NCBI GenBank assembly: GCA_963824545.1
Contig: CAWGPP010000016.1
Coordinates: 46,559 to 110,558 of the forward strand
Direction: 5' to 3'
From: Bog-532 sp963824545
GTDB lineage: Bacteria; Actinomycetota; Actinomycetes; Streptosporangiales; Streptosporangiaceae
Length of the DNA stretch: 64,000 nucleotides
Below are positions 17,032 to 25,703 of the stretch, piece after piece (position 1 is the stretch's first letter; the number at the start of each line of letters is the position of its first letter). Below the pieces are notes generated by a model that saw only the letters and a list, made by a program, of their open reading frames with translations, had not been told where the DNA came from and searched no databases. The translations under genes were made by a program, and so were the position numbers.

Positions 17032-17336
17032 CCCTCGTCCCTGAGCTGATCGCCGTCACCGAGGAAGACGAGGCGGAGGCCACCGCCTCCTGGGCGGGCA
17101 ACCTGCCCGAGTGGCGGCTGCTGGTCGCCCCGCTGGGCGGGACGTTCCGCTCGGTTCCGCTGGCCGCCTTCGCCGACGGCACGCCCGCCGTGGTCGGCCA
17201 CGTCGAGGCGCGCAGCGACCGGCGGGCCATCATCTCGCCGTGGCGCGGCTCGATCATCGAGTGGCTCGTGCAGGACGGGGATCCGGTCACCCCGGGACAG
17301 CCGCTCGCCCGGCTACTGCCCGAAGGCGCCGAGTAG
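17028..17336 (+). CDS. Degenerate biotinyl/lipoyl-domain protein in fatty-acid operon
   Basis: 102 residues. GTG overlaps the fabD stop and GGAGG lies five bases upstream, so it is surely translated. The C-terminal half resembles a biotinyl/lipoyl hammerhead: VEARSDRRAIISPWRGSI, then WLVQDGDPVTPGQPLARL. At the place of the usual EAMKM biotinylation turn it has EARSD, so the modified lysine is missing. It cannot act as a normal biotin carrier. A structural or regulatory role with the carboxyltransferase at the operon end is possible. Its function is unknown. Confidence 0.7.
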   Translation: MTLVPELIAVTEEDEAEATASWAGNLPEWRLLVAPLGGTFRSVPLAAFADGTPAVVGHVEARSDRRAIISPWRGSIIEWLVQDGDPVTPGQPLARLLPEGAE

Positions 17337-17391
17337 GCCGCCCGTTACCGAGCAGTCACAGATACCGAGGACCACCGAGAAAGGCGCGCAG

Positions 17392-18360
17392 ATGCGACTC
17401 CCCCAGCCAGCCGCTGGTGCCCGGATCCTCTCGTTCGGCGGGTACCAGCCCGGCAACGTGGTGACCAACGACGACCTCGCGGCGATCATGGACACCACCG
17501 ACGAGTGGATCCGCAGCCGCGTCGGCGTCGCCAGCCGGCGGATCGCCGCCCCGGAGGAGACCGTCGCCGACATGGCGGTGGCCGCGGCGGGCAAGGCGCT
17601 CGCGGGCAGCGGCATCAGCCCGTCCGACATCGATCTGGTCATCGTGGCCACCTGCAGCACCGAGGCGCCGATCCCGAACGTGTCGGCCACGGTGGCCGCC
17701 CGGCTCGGCATCGTCGCGCCGGGAGCCTACGACCTCAACGCCGCGTGCGCCGGATTCTGCTACGGGCTGGCCAACGCCAGCGACGCGGTACGGGCCGGGA
17801 CCGCCCGGCACGTGCTGGTGATCGGGTCGGAGAAGATGTCGGCCTGGGTGGATCAGCGGGACCGGTCGACCAGCATCATCTTCGCCGACGGCGCCGGGGC
17901 GGCCGTGGTCGGCCCGGTCACCGATCCCGCGGAGCAGGCCGGGATCGGGCCGGTCGTCTGGGGCAGCAACGGCGGCCTGGCGGAGAAGATCTACATCAAG
18001 GACCGGACGTCGTTCCTGTTCCAGGAGGGACAGTCGGTGTTCCGGTGGGCGACCACCGAGCTGCACCCGACGGCGCTGGAGGCGTGCCGGCGTGCGGGCG
18101 TCGAGCCGCAGGACCTCGCCGCGTTCGTGCCGCATCAGGCCAACCTGCGGATCATCGAGTCGCTGGCCCGCAAGATCGGGGTGTCCAGGGACCGGCTGGC
18201 GGACGACATCATCAACGCCGGGAACACCTCGTCCGCGTCGATCCCGCTGGCCCTGGCGCGGATGACCGAACGCGGTGAACTGCACGCGGGCATGCCCGTG
18301 CTGCTGCTGGGCTTCGGGGCCGGCATGTGCTACGCGGCGCAGGTGATCACGGTACCCTAG
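17392..18360 (+). CDS. fabH: Beta-ketoacyl-ACP synthase III
   Basis: 322 residues. The catalytic triad is visible: Cys119 in NAACAGFCYGL, His in VPHQANLRI and Asn in NAGNTSSASIPLAL. It starts fatty-acid synthesis by condensing an acyl-CoA primer with malonyl-ACP. Actinomycete members often take branched primers, which would fit branched-chain membrane lipids. It lies 55 bases after the biotinyl-like gene in the same operon; GAGAAAGG precedes the ATG. Confidence 0.96.
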   Translation: MRLPQPAAGARILSFGGYQPGNVVTNDDLAAIMDTTDEWIRSRVGVASRRIAAPEETVADMAVAAAGKALAGSGISPSDIDLVIVATCSTEAPIPNVSATVAARLGIVAPGAYDLNAACAGFCYGLANASDAVRAGTARHVLVIGSEKMSAWVDQRDRSTSIIFADGAGAAVVGPVTDPAEQAGIGPVVWGSNGGLAEKIYIKDRTSFLFQEGQSVFRWATTELHPTALEACRRAGVEPQDLAAFVPHQANLRIIESLARKIGVSRDRLADDIINAGNTSSASIPLALARMTERGELHAGMPVLLLGFGAGMCYAAQVITVP

Positions 18361-18433
18361 CCGGGCTCGGCTCCCGGTACGCGCAAAATCCGATCGCAAG
18401 ATATTTCACCGAAGAGAAGGAGTTAGCAGGCAG

Positions 18434-18682
18434 ATGGCAGTTTCCGAGCAGGAGATCCTCGCGGGGCTCGCGGAGATCATCGACGAGATCGCGGGCGTCC
18501 CGGCCGATGAGGTCACCCCGGACAAGAACTTCGTGGACGACCTGGACATCGACTCGCTGTCCATGGTGGAGATCGCCGTGGCGGCGCAGGACAAGTTCGG
18601 CGTGGAGATCCCCGATGACCAGCTGAAAGACCTCAAGACCGTCCAGGACGTCATCACCTACGTGCACAAGAACGTGAGCTAG
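18434..18682 (+). CDS. acpP: Acyl carrier protein (fatty acid)
   Basis: 82-residue acyl carrier protein with the phosphopantetheine serine at Ser41 in DDLDIDSLSMVE, the fatty-acid-type signature. AAGGAG lies upstream, slightly far from the ATG. It sits between fabH and fabF, as in Streptomyces. It is distinct from the PKS carrier at 5797, whose serine motif is DLGYDSLAV. Confidence 0.96.
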   Translation: MAVSEQEILAGLAEIIDEIAGVPADEVTPDKNFVDDLDIDSLSMVEIAVAAQDKFGVEIPDDQLKDLKTVQDVITYVHKNVS

Positions 18683-18766
18683 CGGCCAGCCGGGAACACC
18701 TGCTCGCCGGCACCGTCGCTGGCGGGCAGCCGGTCCGCCGAACGAGACTTCTAGGAGCCGATCACA

Positions 18767-20015
18767 GTGAGCGCAGACGACAAGAGCGTGGTCGTCACGG
18801 GTCTGGGCGCGACCACGCCTCTGGGCGGCGACGTCGCATCGACCTGGGCGGCGATGCTCGCGGGCCGCAGCGGCGTGCAGGCACTGACCGACGACTGGGC
18901 CAAGGACCTCCCGGCCCGGATCGCGGGCACCGCCGCGGCCGACCCCGCCGAGATCATCGGGCGCGTGCAGGCCCGCCGGATGGACCGCTGCGAGCAGTTC
19001 GCGCTGGTCGCAGCCCGCGAGGCGTGGGCGGACGCCGGCCAGCCGGAGGTCAGCCCGGAACGGCTCGGCGTCTCGGTCACGAGCGGCATCGGCGGGATCG
19101 GATCCACTCTCGCCGCCTACGACATCGCTCAAGGAAAAGGGCTGGCAGCGGATCTCGCCGTTCACCGTCCCGATGCTCATGCCGAACGGCGCCGCGGGGT
19201 GGATCAGCATCGAGCTGGGGGCACAGGCCGGGGCGCACTCGACGGTCAGTGCCTGCGCGTCCGGCGCCGAGGCGGTCGGTTACGGCATCGAGATGATCAG
19301 GTCCGGGCGGGCCGACATCGTGGTCGCCGGCGGTACCGAGGCGGCCATCATGGCCCTGAACATGGGCGCGTTCGCCGTGATGCGCGCCCTGTCGGCGCGC
19401 AACGACGAGCCGGAGCGCGCGTCGCGCCCGTTCGACAAGGGCCGGGACGGGTTCGTGCTCGGCGAGGGCGCGGGCATGCTGGTGCTGGAGTCCGCGGCGC
19501 ACGCGGCCGCCCGGGGCGCGAACGTCTACGCCGTCGCGGCCGGGGTCGGCTACTCCTCCGACGGCTACCACATCGCCCACCCGCACCCCGAAGGCGCCGG
19601 CATCATCCTGGCCATGCAGCGCGCACTGGCCAGCGCGGAGGTCGCCGCGGATCAGATCGTGCACGTCAACGCGCACGCAACCTCCACGCCGGAGGGCGAC
19701 GTGGCTGAGGCGCAGGCGATCCAGAAGGCGCTGGGCCCGGCGTCGGAACGGGTCGTGGTGTCCTCTACCAAGTCGATGACCGGGCACCTGCTCGGCGGCG
19801 CGGGCGCGATCGAATCGGTGGCCGCGATCCTCGCCCTGCAGAACCGGACCGCCCCGCCAACGATCAACCTGGAAGACCTGGACGACGGCGTCACGGTCGA
19901 CGTCGCGACCGAGCCGCGACCGCTGCAGGTCAACGGGCGCGAACCGATGGCCGTGCTGAACAACGCCTTCGGCTTCGGCGGCCACAACGTCTCGGTCGTC
20001 TTCACCGCCCCCTAG
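18767..20015 (+). pseudogene. fabF: Beta-ketoacyl-ACP synthase II split by a frameshift
   Basis: The first 120 codons from GTG 18767 (GGAG nine bases upstream) encode the FabF N-terminus up to GIGSTLAAYDI. The frame is then lost. One base, probably G19127, is extra: removing it restores DILKEKGWQRISPFTVPMLM and the rest of a normal KASII to 20015. The shifted part carries all catalytic residues: Cys in VSACASGAEAV, His in NAHATSTPEGD, and the KSMTGHLLGGAG loop. As written, only a nonsense 313-residue product would be made. The gene is normally required, so a sequencing error is a real possibility. Confidence 0.85.
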
Positions 20016-20123
20016 CCGGGGCGCCTCAGTGGCCCGGGGACGGGGCCATCCGGCGGGTCAGGGCCGATAACGGCCACACCCGCGGCCAACCGTGTCTTTT
20101 CGCCGTTCGCAAGGAGAACTCAG

Positions 20124-21560
20124 GTGACTGTTGTGGACAACAACCGCGCCATGGCCGGGCCGGCTCCAGCGCCGCCGGACGCGGGCTCCACGCTTCCGCG
20201 CGACCCGGTGATACGCCTGGAGGCACTATTCGACACGGGGACGCTCGAGCTGATCGCGCCGGAAACCGGCACCGGCGCGATGGCCGGCGTAGGCCTGATC
20301 GACGGCACCGGGGCGGTCGCCTTCGCCTCCGACCCGCGGGTCCAGGGCGGGGCCTCCGGTGAGGCAGGCTGCGCGGCGATCGTCACCGCGTACGACGAGG
20401 CCGTCCGGCGCGGCGTGCCGATCATCGGCCTGTGGCACTCGGGCGGCGCGCGGCTCGCGGAGGGCGTGGGCAGCCTGCACGCGGTCGGGCTGATCTTCGC
20501 GGCGATGACGCACGCCTCCGGCGTGGTGCCGCAGATCTCGGTGGTCCTCGGCCCGGCGGCCGGCGGCGCCGCCTACGGCCCGGCCCTCACCGACATCGTT
20601 ATCCTTTCCGGCCAGGGCCGTATCTTCGTCACTGGCCCGGATGTGGTCCGCAGCGTGACCGGCGAGGACGTCGACATGGCCCGGCTCGGCGGGCACGAGC
20701 CGCATTCGCGCCGCTCGGGGCTGGCGGCCATCGTCACCGACAGCGACGCGGACGCCATCTCCCAGGCGCGCCGCCTGGCCAGCCTCCTCAGCGACCACGG
20801 CAAGGTCGCCGACGACACGCCGGACGCGGACTTCGCCGGGCTGCTGCCGGAATCACCCCGGCGGGCCTACGACGTCCACCCGGTCGTCGGCCGGCTGCTG
20901 GACGCGCCCGGGATCGAGCTGTTCCCCAAGTGGGCCCCGAACATGGTGACGACGCTGGGCCGGCTCGGCGGCGGCACGGTCGGGGTGATCGCGAACAACC
21001 CGCTGCGGCTGGGCGGCTGCCTGGACGCCATCTCGGCGGAGAAGGCGTCGCGTTTCGTGCGGATGTGCGACGCCTTCGGGATACCGCTGGCCGTGCTGGT
21101 CGACACGCCGGGGTACCTGCCCGGGGTAGGCCAGGAATGGGACGGGGTGGTCCGCCGCGGCGCCAAGCTGCTGCACGCGTTCGCCGAATGCGTCGTGCCG
21201 CGGGTCACGCTGGTGACGCGCAAGGCGTACGGCGGGGCCTACATCGCGATGAACGCCCGGTCCCTGGGCGCCACCCGCGTGCTGGCCTGGCCGGGCGCGG
21301 AGGTGGCGGTGATGGGCGCCGTGGCGGCGATCCGGATCCTGCACCGGCGCACGCTGGCCGCCACCGAACCGGACAAGCTGACCGAGACAGAGGCCGCGCT
21401 GGCCGCCGAGCACGAGCGGACCGTCGGCGGCCTGCAGCGGGCGCTCGACCTCGGTGTCATCGACGAGGTCATCGACCCGGCGCAGACCCGGCGGGCGATC
21501 GCCCGGGCGATCGCCGAGGCGCCCCAGGAACGCGGCCACCACCGCAACATACCGCTTTAG
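20124..21560 (+). CDS. accD: Acetyl/propionyl-CoA carboxylase carboxyltransferase
   Basis: 478-residue carboxyltransferase containing both halves on one chain: WHSGGARLAEGV and GPAAGGAAYGPALTDI in the N-half, DTPGYLPGVGQEWDGVVRRGAK and KAYGGAYIAMN in the C-half. The C-terminus RGHHRNIPL is typical of actinomycete fatty-acid-operon members. AAGGAG lies before GTG 20124. It is last in the fabD operon, so it probably makes malonyl-CoA for FabD. It shares the fold of, but is clearly distinct from, the beta subunit at 9751. Confidence 0.93.
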   Translation: MTVVDNNRAMAGPAPAPPDAGSTLPRDPVIRLEALFDTGTLELIAPETGTGAMAGVGLIDGTGAVAFASDPRVQGGASGEAGCAAIVTAYDEAVRRGVPIIGLWHSGGARLAEGVGSLHAVGLIFAAMTHASGVVPQISVVLGPAAGGAAYGPALTDIVILSGQGRIFVTGPDVVRSVTGEDVDMARLGGHEPHSRRSGLAAIVTDSDADAISQARRLASLLSDHGKVADDTPDADFAGLLPESPRRAYDVHPVVGRLLDAPGIELFPKWAPNMVTTLGRLGGGTVGVIANNPLRLGGCLDAISAEKASRFVRMCDAFGIPLAVLVDTPGYLPGVGQEWDGVVRRGAKLLHAFAECVVPRVTLVTRKAYGGAYIAMNARSLGATRVLAWPGAEVAVMGAVAAIRILHRRTLAATEPDKLTETEAALAAEHERTVGGLQRALDLGVIDEVIDPAQTRRAIARAIAEAPQERGHHRNIPL

Positions 21561-21773
21561 CCCGGGGGGGCGACCCCCCGGAACCCCCCGCATGCGCTCC
21601 GCGCCCGCGCGGTGGTACTTCGCCGACACACCGGCGCTCGCCGGGCCCGGAGGGCCCGGCTCGTTAGCCGGTTACGATCGCCTCGCCGTAACCCGCGTGG
21701 GGTGCTCGCCGAAAGCACCGGCGCTCCCGGCCGGAGAGCCCGGCTCGCTAGCCGGTAACACCCCGACGTGGGG
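21561..21773. repeat. 87-bp intergenic repeat array with strong hairpin (copy near accD)
   Basis: Between convergent accD and prcA. It starts with an 8-bp stem, CCGGGGGG-GCGA-CCCCCCGG (21562-21581), and continues with GC-rich palindromic units. The motif CACCGGCGCTC recurs at 21629 and 21716, exactly 87 bases apart, each followed by a CGGGCC/GGCCCG-type stem and GCCGGTNACG. About one and a half units are present. The same sequence in inverted orientation lies at 57401-57729. The hairpin probably acts as a bidirectional terminator. Confidence 0.8.
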
Positions 21774-22613
21774 CTAGGCGGGGGGGTTGCCGTCGGAGGG
21801 GGCCGGGGGGCCGATGGCGTCGTCGTCGGCGGGCGCTGACAGGCTGGACGGCCCGGTTTCCGTGGCCTCCGTCGCGGCGGGCTCGGTGGTCTCCCCGGCC
21901 TCGGCGGGCCCTTCGGCGCTGCTTTCCCTGAGCAGTTCCTCCAGCCGCGCGCCGGCCAGCCGGCGGAACGTCCGGTGCGGGCGGCTCCGGTCGAGCACGG
22001 CCACCTCAAGCTGGCTGCCCGTGGTGTCGGGCCGCTCCCCGTTGGTGGGCGCGGCCAGCGCCGCCATCGCCGCGCTGAACGCGGCGGACAGCGACATGCC
22101 GTCCGCGTACCGCTCCTTCAGGGCCGTGGCCACCTGGTCGGCCTGGCCGCCGATGGCCGCGAACCCGTGCTCGTCGGCCACCGAGCCGTCGAACGTGATC
22201 CGGTAGATCTGGTCGTCGCTGGCGCTCTCGCCCGCCTCCGCCACGATGATCTCCACCTCGAACGGCTTCGAGCTCTCGGTGAAGATCGTGCCGAGCTGCT
22301 GGGCATACCAGTTGGCGATGCCGCGCGCGGTCACGTCCCGGCGGTCGAACTGATAGCCCGTGACGTCGGCGTAGGTCACGCCGGCCTTGCGCAGGTTCTC
22401 GTACTCGTTGTACCGGCCGACCGCGGCGAACGCGATCCGGTCGTAGATCTCGCTGATCTTGTGCAGCGCGCGGGACGGGTTCGGCGCCACGAACAGGATG
22501 CCGCCGGCGTACTGGATGACGACCCCGCTGCGGCCGCGCGCGATTCCCTTGCGCGCATAGTCCGCCTTGTCTTTCATCACCTGTTCAGGCGACACGTAGA
22601 ACGGCATGGACAC
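21774..22613 (-). CDS. prcA: 20S proteasome alpha subunit (copy 1)
   Basis: 279 residues, a proteasome alpha subunit with the gate-forming N-terminus MPFYVSPEQVMKDKADYARK and GIARGRSGVVIQYAGGILF. Alpha rings cap the beta rings and dock the ATPase. The C-terminus is a long acidic, Pro/Thr/Glu-rich tail (TTEPAATEATETG) expected to be disordered. GTG 22613 has GGAAG at eight bases; ATG 22607 is also possible. A longer open frame to 22709 is not supported. The protein is identical to copy 2 at 27547. Confidence 0.95.
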   Translation of the reverse strand: MSMPFYVSPEQVMKDKADYARKGIARGRSGVVIQYAGGILFVAPNPSRALHKISEIYDRIAFAAVGRYNEYENLRKAGVTYADVTGYQFDRRDVTARGIANWYAQQLGTIFTESSKPFEVEIIVAEAGESASDDQIYRITFDGSVADEHGFAAIGGQADQVATALKERYADGMSLSAAFSAAMAALAAPTNGERPDTTGSQLEVAVLDRSRPHRTFRRLAGARLEELLRESSAEGPAEAGETTEPAATEATETGPSSLSAPADDDAIGPPAPSDGNPPA

Positions 22614-22677
22614 CGCAGGCGCTTCCTTTACTCGCGAGTTCGGCTGGGATCGTAAGGCGGCGGGAGGAGGCGCGCGC

Positions 22678-23538
22678 TCAGCCCGAGCTGAGCGGCGCGG
22701 ACGGGCCATCCGGCGACTGCATGCGCTCGCTGATCACGGCCCGGGCGTGCGCCTCGGCTTCGGCTTCGGACAGCCGGCTGTACCCGTCCGCCGTGACCAC
22801 CCCGATCACCGGGTAGATCGAGCGGGTGAGGTCGGGGCCGCCGGTCGCCGAGTCGTCGTCGGCCGCGTCGTAGAGCGCCTCCACGCAGGCCCGTACCGCG
22901 TCCTGGGCATTCAGGCCGTCCCGGTACAGCTTCTTCAGCGAGCCGCGGGCGAACACCGAGCCGGAGCCGATCGAATGGAACCGGTGCTCCTCGTACGGGC
23001 CGCCGGCCACGTCGTAGCTGAAGATCCGGCCGATTCCGGTGTCCTCGTCGTAGCCCACGAAGAGCGGGACGACGGCCAGGCCCTGCATCGCGGCGGCGAT
23101 ATTGCCCCGGATCATCGTGGCCAGGCGGTTGGCCTTGCCCTCCAGCGACAGCGACCGGCCTTCCATCTTCTCGTAGTGCTCGAGTTCCACCTGGAAGAGC
23201 CGGACGAACTCCAGGCCGACACTGGCGGTCCCCGCGATCCCCATCGCGGAGAACTCGTCGGTGCGGAAGACCTTCTCCACGTCCCGTTTCGCAATCATGT
23301 TCCCCGCCGTCGAACGCCGGTCACCGGCGATGATGACGCCGCTGTCGCAGACCGCGGTGACGATCGTGGTCGCGTGCGGGAGGCCGGCCAGCGCGCCAGG
23401 GATGGCCGGAGCGCTCCACGCCGAACTGCCGGGCAGCAGGTCCGGCGCGTAGGAGGCGAGGAAGTCAGCAAACGACGAGATCCGGGGGGCCATGAACGCT
23501 CCCGGAAACCGGCTGTGCCCATCCAAGTCAGAGCCCAC
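22678..23538 (-). CDS. prcB: 20S proteasome beta subunit precursor (copy 1)
   Basis: 286 residues from GTG 23538 (GGAAGG at six bases); TTG 23559 and ATG 23493 are alternatives. A propeptide of about 56 residues (SSFADFLASYAPDLLPG) ends before HATTIVTAV. Self-cleavage would expose Thr57 as the N-terminal nucleophile. Downstream GVIIAGDRRST and the SGSVFARGSLK segment are typical of the family. It assembles with PrcA into the core particle. It differs from copy 2 only at residue 41 (Trp here, Arg there), in the removed propeptide. Confidence 0.95.
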   Translation of the reverse strand: MGSDLDGHSRFPGAFMAPRISSFADFLASYAPDLLPGSSAWSAPAIPGALAGLPHATTIVTAVCDSGVIIAGDRRSTAGNMIAKRDVEKVFRTDEFSAMGIAGTASVGLEFVRLFQVELEHYEKMEGRSLSLEGKANRLATMIRGNIAAAMQGLAVVPLFVGYDEDTGIGRIFSYDVAGGPYEEHRFHSIGSGSVFARGSLKKLYRDGLNAQDAVRACVEALYDAADDDSATGGPDLTRSIYPVIGVVTADGYSRLSEAEAEAHARAVISERMQSPDGPSAPLSSG

Positions 23539-23723
23539 GCGGATCCTTCCGTCTCTCAAAGCAATCTCTGAACAGACCCTACTGCGGTGGCACAGTGCCC
23601 TGTACCGGGCCGGCGTACCAGAGCCGCGCCGTCCGCGTCAGCCCTCGGCGAACTGGCCGCGGTCAATCGTCGGCCCGTACTGCGGCCCCGGTGAGCGGCA
23701 GTACGGGCCCTGGTGACGGACGG

Positions 23724-23936
23724 CTACTGGCCGCCCTTCTGGACGTACGACCTGACGAACTCCTCGGCGTTCTCCTCGAGAACCTCGTCGATCTCGTCCA
23801 GGATCGCGTCAACGTCGTCCGACAGCTTCTCGTGCCGTTCCTGGACGTCTTCGGCCGACCGGGTCTCGGTCTCCTCGGCCTCCTCGCTGCGGCGCGAGGA
23901 CTGCTTCTGGCCGCCCGTGTCCTTTGATGTTGCCAT
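23724..23936 (-). CDS. pup: Prokaryotic ubiquitin-like protein Pup (copy 1)
   Basis: 70 residues, low complexity and acidic, with a helical centre (HEKLSDDVDAILDEIDEVLEE) and the C-terminal GGQ. The final Gln must be deamidated by Dop before ligation to target lysines. GGAGG lies eight bases before the ATG; the frame extends 13 codons upstream without support. It differs from copy 2 at residues 14 (Ser/Pro) and 27 (Ser/Ala), both in the disordered N-half that threads into the ATPase. Confidence 0.97.
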   Translation of the reverse strand: MATSKDTGGQKQSSRRSEEAEETETRSAEDVQERHEKLSDDVDAILDEIDEVLEENAEEFVRSYVQKGGQ

Positions 23937-24066
23937 CCCGGTACCTCCGTCAATCGGGGGCGTTCCCTGCCCCAACGCTATCTTCGCCCGCCGACATCGT
24001 GTTCAACCCCGGATTCGGCACCTCGTCGCGGATCCGGCCCGGCGGCCAGGGCCTATCCGGGCCGGC

Positions 24067-25587
24067 TCACTCGGCCTGCCCGGTCAGCGCCGCGACCAGG
24101 TCCGCGGCGGTCCGGCAGCGCCGGAGCAGGTTCCCGACGTGCGCCTTGGTGCCGCGCAGCGGTTCGAGCGTCGGCACGCGCTGCAGCGATTCACGGCCCG
24201 GGATGTCGAATATCACCGAATCCCAGGATGCGGCGGCGACCGACTCGGCGTACTGGCGCAGGCACCGGCCGCGGAAGTAGGCCCGGGTGTCCTCGGGTGG
24301 CTCCTCGATCGCCCGCCGGACCTGCTCCTCGGTCGCGAGCTTGGTCATCCGGTCCTTCACGGCGAGCCGGTTGTACAGCCCGCGGGACTGCCGGACGTCG
24401 GAGTACTGCAGGTCGATGAGCTGCAGGCGCGGATGGTCCCAGCTGAGCCCGTCGCGGTTCCTGAAGCCCTCCAGCAGTTCGAGCTTGGCCACCCAGTCGA
24501 GCTCGCCGGACAGCTGCATCGGGTCGTCGGCCAGCCGGTTGAGCACCGACTCCCACCGGTCGAGCACGTCGGCGGTCATCGGGTCGACGTCCGAGCCGAA
24601 CTTGTCCTCGGTGTACTTGCGCGCCAGTTCCAGGTACTCGGCCTGCAGCTGGACGGCGGTCATCGTCCGGCCGTCCCGCAGCTTCACCAGGCGGCGCAGC
24701 GACGGGTCGTGCGAGACGGCCCGCAGATCCGCAACCGAGGCTTCCAGGGACAGGTCCTTGTCCAGGAACTTGTCCTCGATCATCGACAGCACCAGGGCGG
24801 TGGTGCCCAGCTTGAGGTAGGTGGCCACCTCGCTCATGTTCGCGTCGCCGATGATGACGTGCAGCCGCCGGTACTTCTCCGGGTCGGCGTGCGGCTCGTC
24901 GCGGGTGTTGATGATGGGCCGCTTGAGCGTGGTCTCCAGGCCGACCTCGACCTCGAAGAAGTCGGCCCGCTGGCTGAGCTGGAAGCCGACCCCGCGGCCG
25001 TCCGCGCCGATGCCCACCCGGCCGGCGCCGCAGATCACCTGGCGGGTGACGAAGAACGGCGTCAGGTGCCGGACGATGTCGGCGAACGGGGTGGCCCGCC
25101 GCATCAGGTAGTTCTCGTGGCAGCCGTAGGAGGCGCCCTTGTTGTCCGTGTTGTTCTTGTAGAGCTGGATGGGCGCGGCCCCGGGGATGGTGGCGGCGCG
25201 CTCGGCGGCCTCCGCCATGATCCGCTCGCCGGCCTTGTCCCAGATCACCGCGGACAGCGGGTTGGTGCATTCGGGGGTGGAGTACTCCGGGTGCGCGTGG
25301 TCCACGTACAGCCGGGCGCCGTTGGTCAGGATGACGTTCGCCAGGCCCAGGTCCTCGTCGGTGAGCTGGGTCGAGTCCGCGCTCTCCCGGGCCAGGTCGA
25401 AGCCGCGGGCATCGCGGAGCGGGTTCTCCTCCTCGAAGTCCCACCGGGCCCGGCGCGCCCGGGCCGCCGTGGCGGCCTGATAGGCGTTCACGATCTGGGA
25501 CGAGGTCACCATCGCGTTGGCCCCTGGCTGGCCGGGCACCGAGATGCCGTACTCGGTCTCGGTGCCCATCACCCGCAGCACGCTCAT
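24067..25587 (-). CDS. dop: Pup deamidase/depupylase (copy 1)
   Basis: 506 residues of the Dop/PafA carboxylate-amine-ligase superfamily. Residues GTETEYGIS near the N-terminus bind nucleotide, and Asp96 in YVDHAHPEYSTPE is the conserved catalytic aspartate. Residues 35-80 include the insert (the Dop-loop region) that separates Dop from PafA. It converts Pup-Gln to Pup-Glu and removes Pup from substrates. It is encoded between arc and pup with gaps of 116 and 130 bases. It differs from copy 2 at residue 386 (Pro here, Ser there). Confidence 0.95.
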   Translation of the reverse strand: MSVLRVMGTETEYGISVPGQPGANAMVTSSQIVNAYQAATAARARRARWDFEEENPLRDARGFDLARESADSTQLTDEDLGLANVILTNGARLYVDHAHPEYSTPECTNPLSAVIWDKAGERIMAEAAERAATIPGAAPIQLYKNNTDNKGASYGCHENYLMRRATPFADIVRHLTPFFVTRQVICGAGRVGIGADGRGVGFQLSQRADFFEVEVGLETTLKRPIINTRDEPHADPEKYRRLHVIIGDANMSEVATYLKLGTTALVLSMIEDKFLDKDLSLEASVADLRAVSHDPSLRRLVKLRDGRTMTAVQLQAEYLELARKYTEDKFGSDVDPMTADVLDRWESVLNRLADDPMQLSGELDWVAKLELLEGFRNRDGLSWDHPRLQLIDLQYSDVRQSRGLYNRLAVKDRMTKLATEEQVRRAIEEPPEDTRAYFRGRCLRQYAESVAAASWDSVIFDIPGRESLQRVPTLEPLRGTKAHVGNLLRRCRTAADLVAALTGQAE

Positions 25588-25703
25588 ATCAGCAGCCTAT
25601 GCCGCGCCGGCGGTGACTACGCCGCAGACACACGACCGGGCGCGGATCGCGGCACGCGGCCCTGGCACCCGCCGCGGTCGCGGCGCGTGCCGGCTCGCCC
25701 AGG

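Noticed and set aside
19115..19175. Programmed ribosomal frameshift in fabF
   Set aside because: No slippery heptamer, internal Shine-Dalgarno or downstream pseudoknot was recognised; kept only as a minor alternative.
22614..22709. N-terminally extended PrcA in copy 1 (311 residues)
   Set aside because: The extension is absent in copy 2, where the frame starts at GTG 28386; the GTG has the ribosome site and matches family N-termini.
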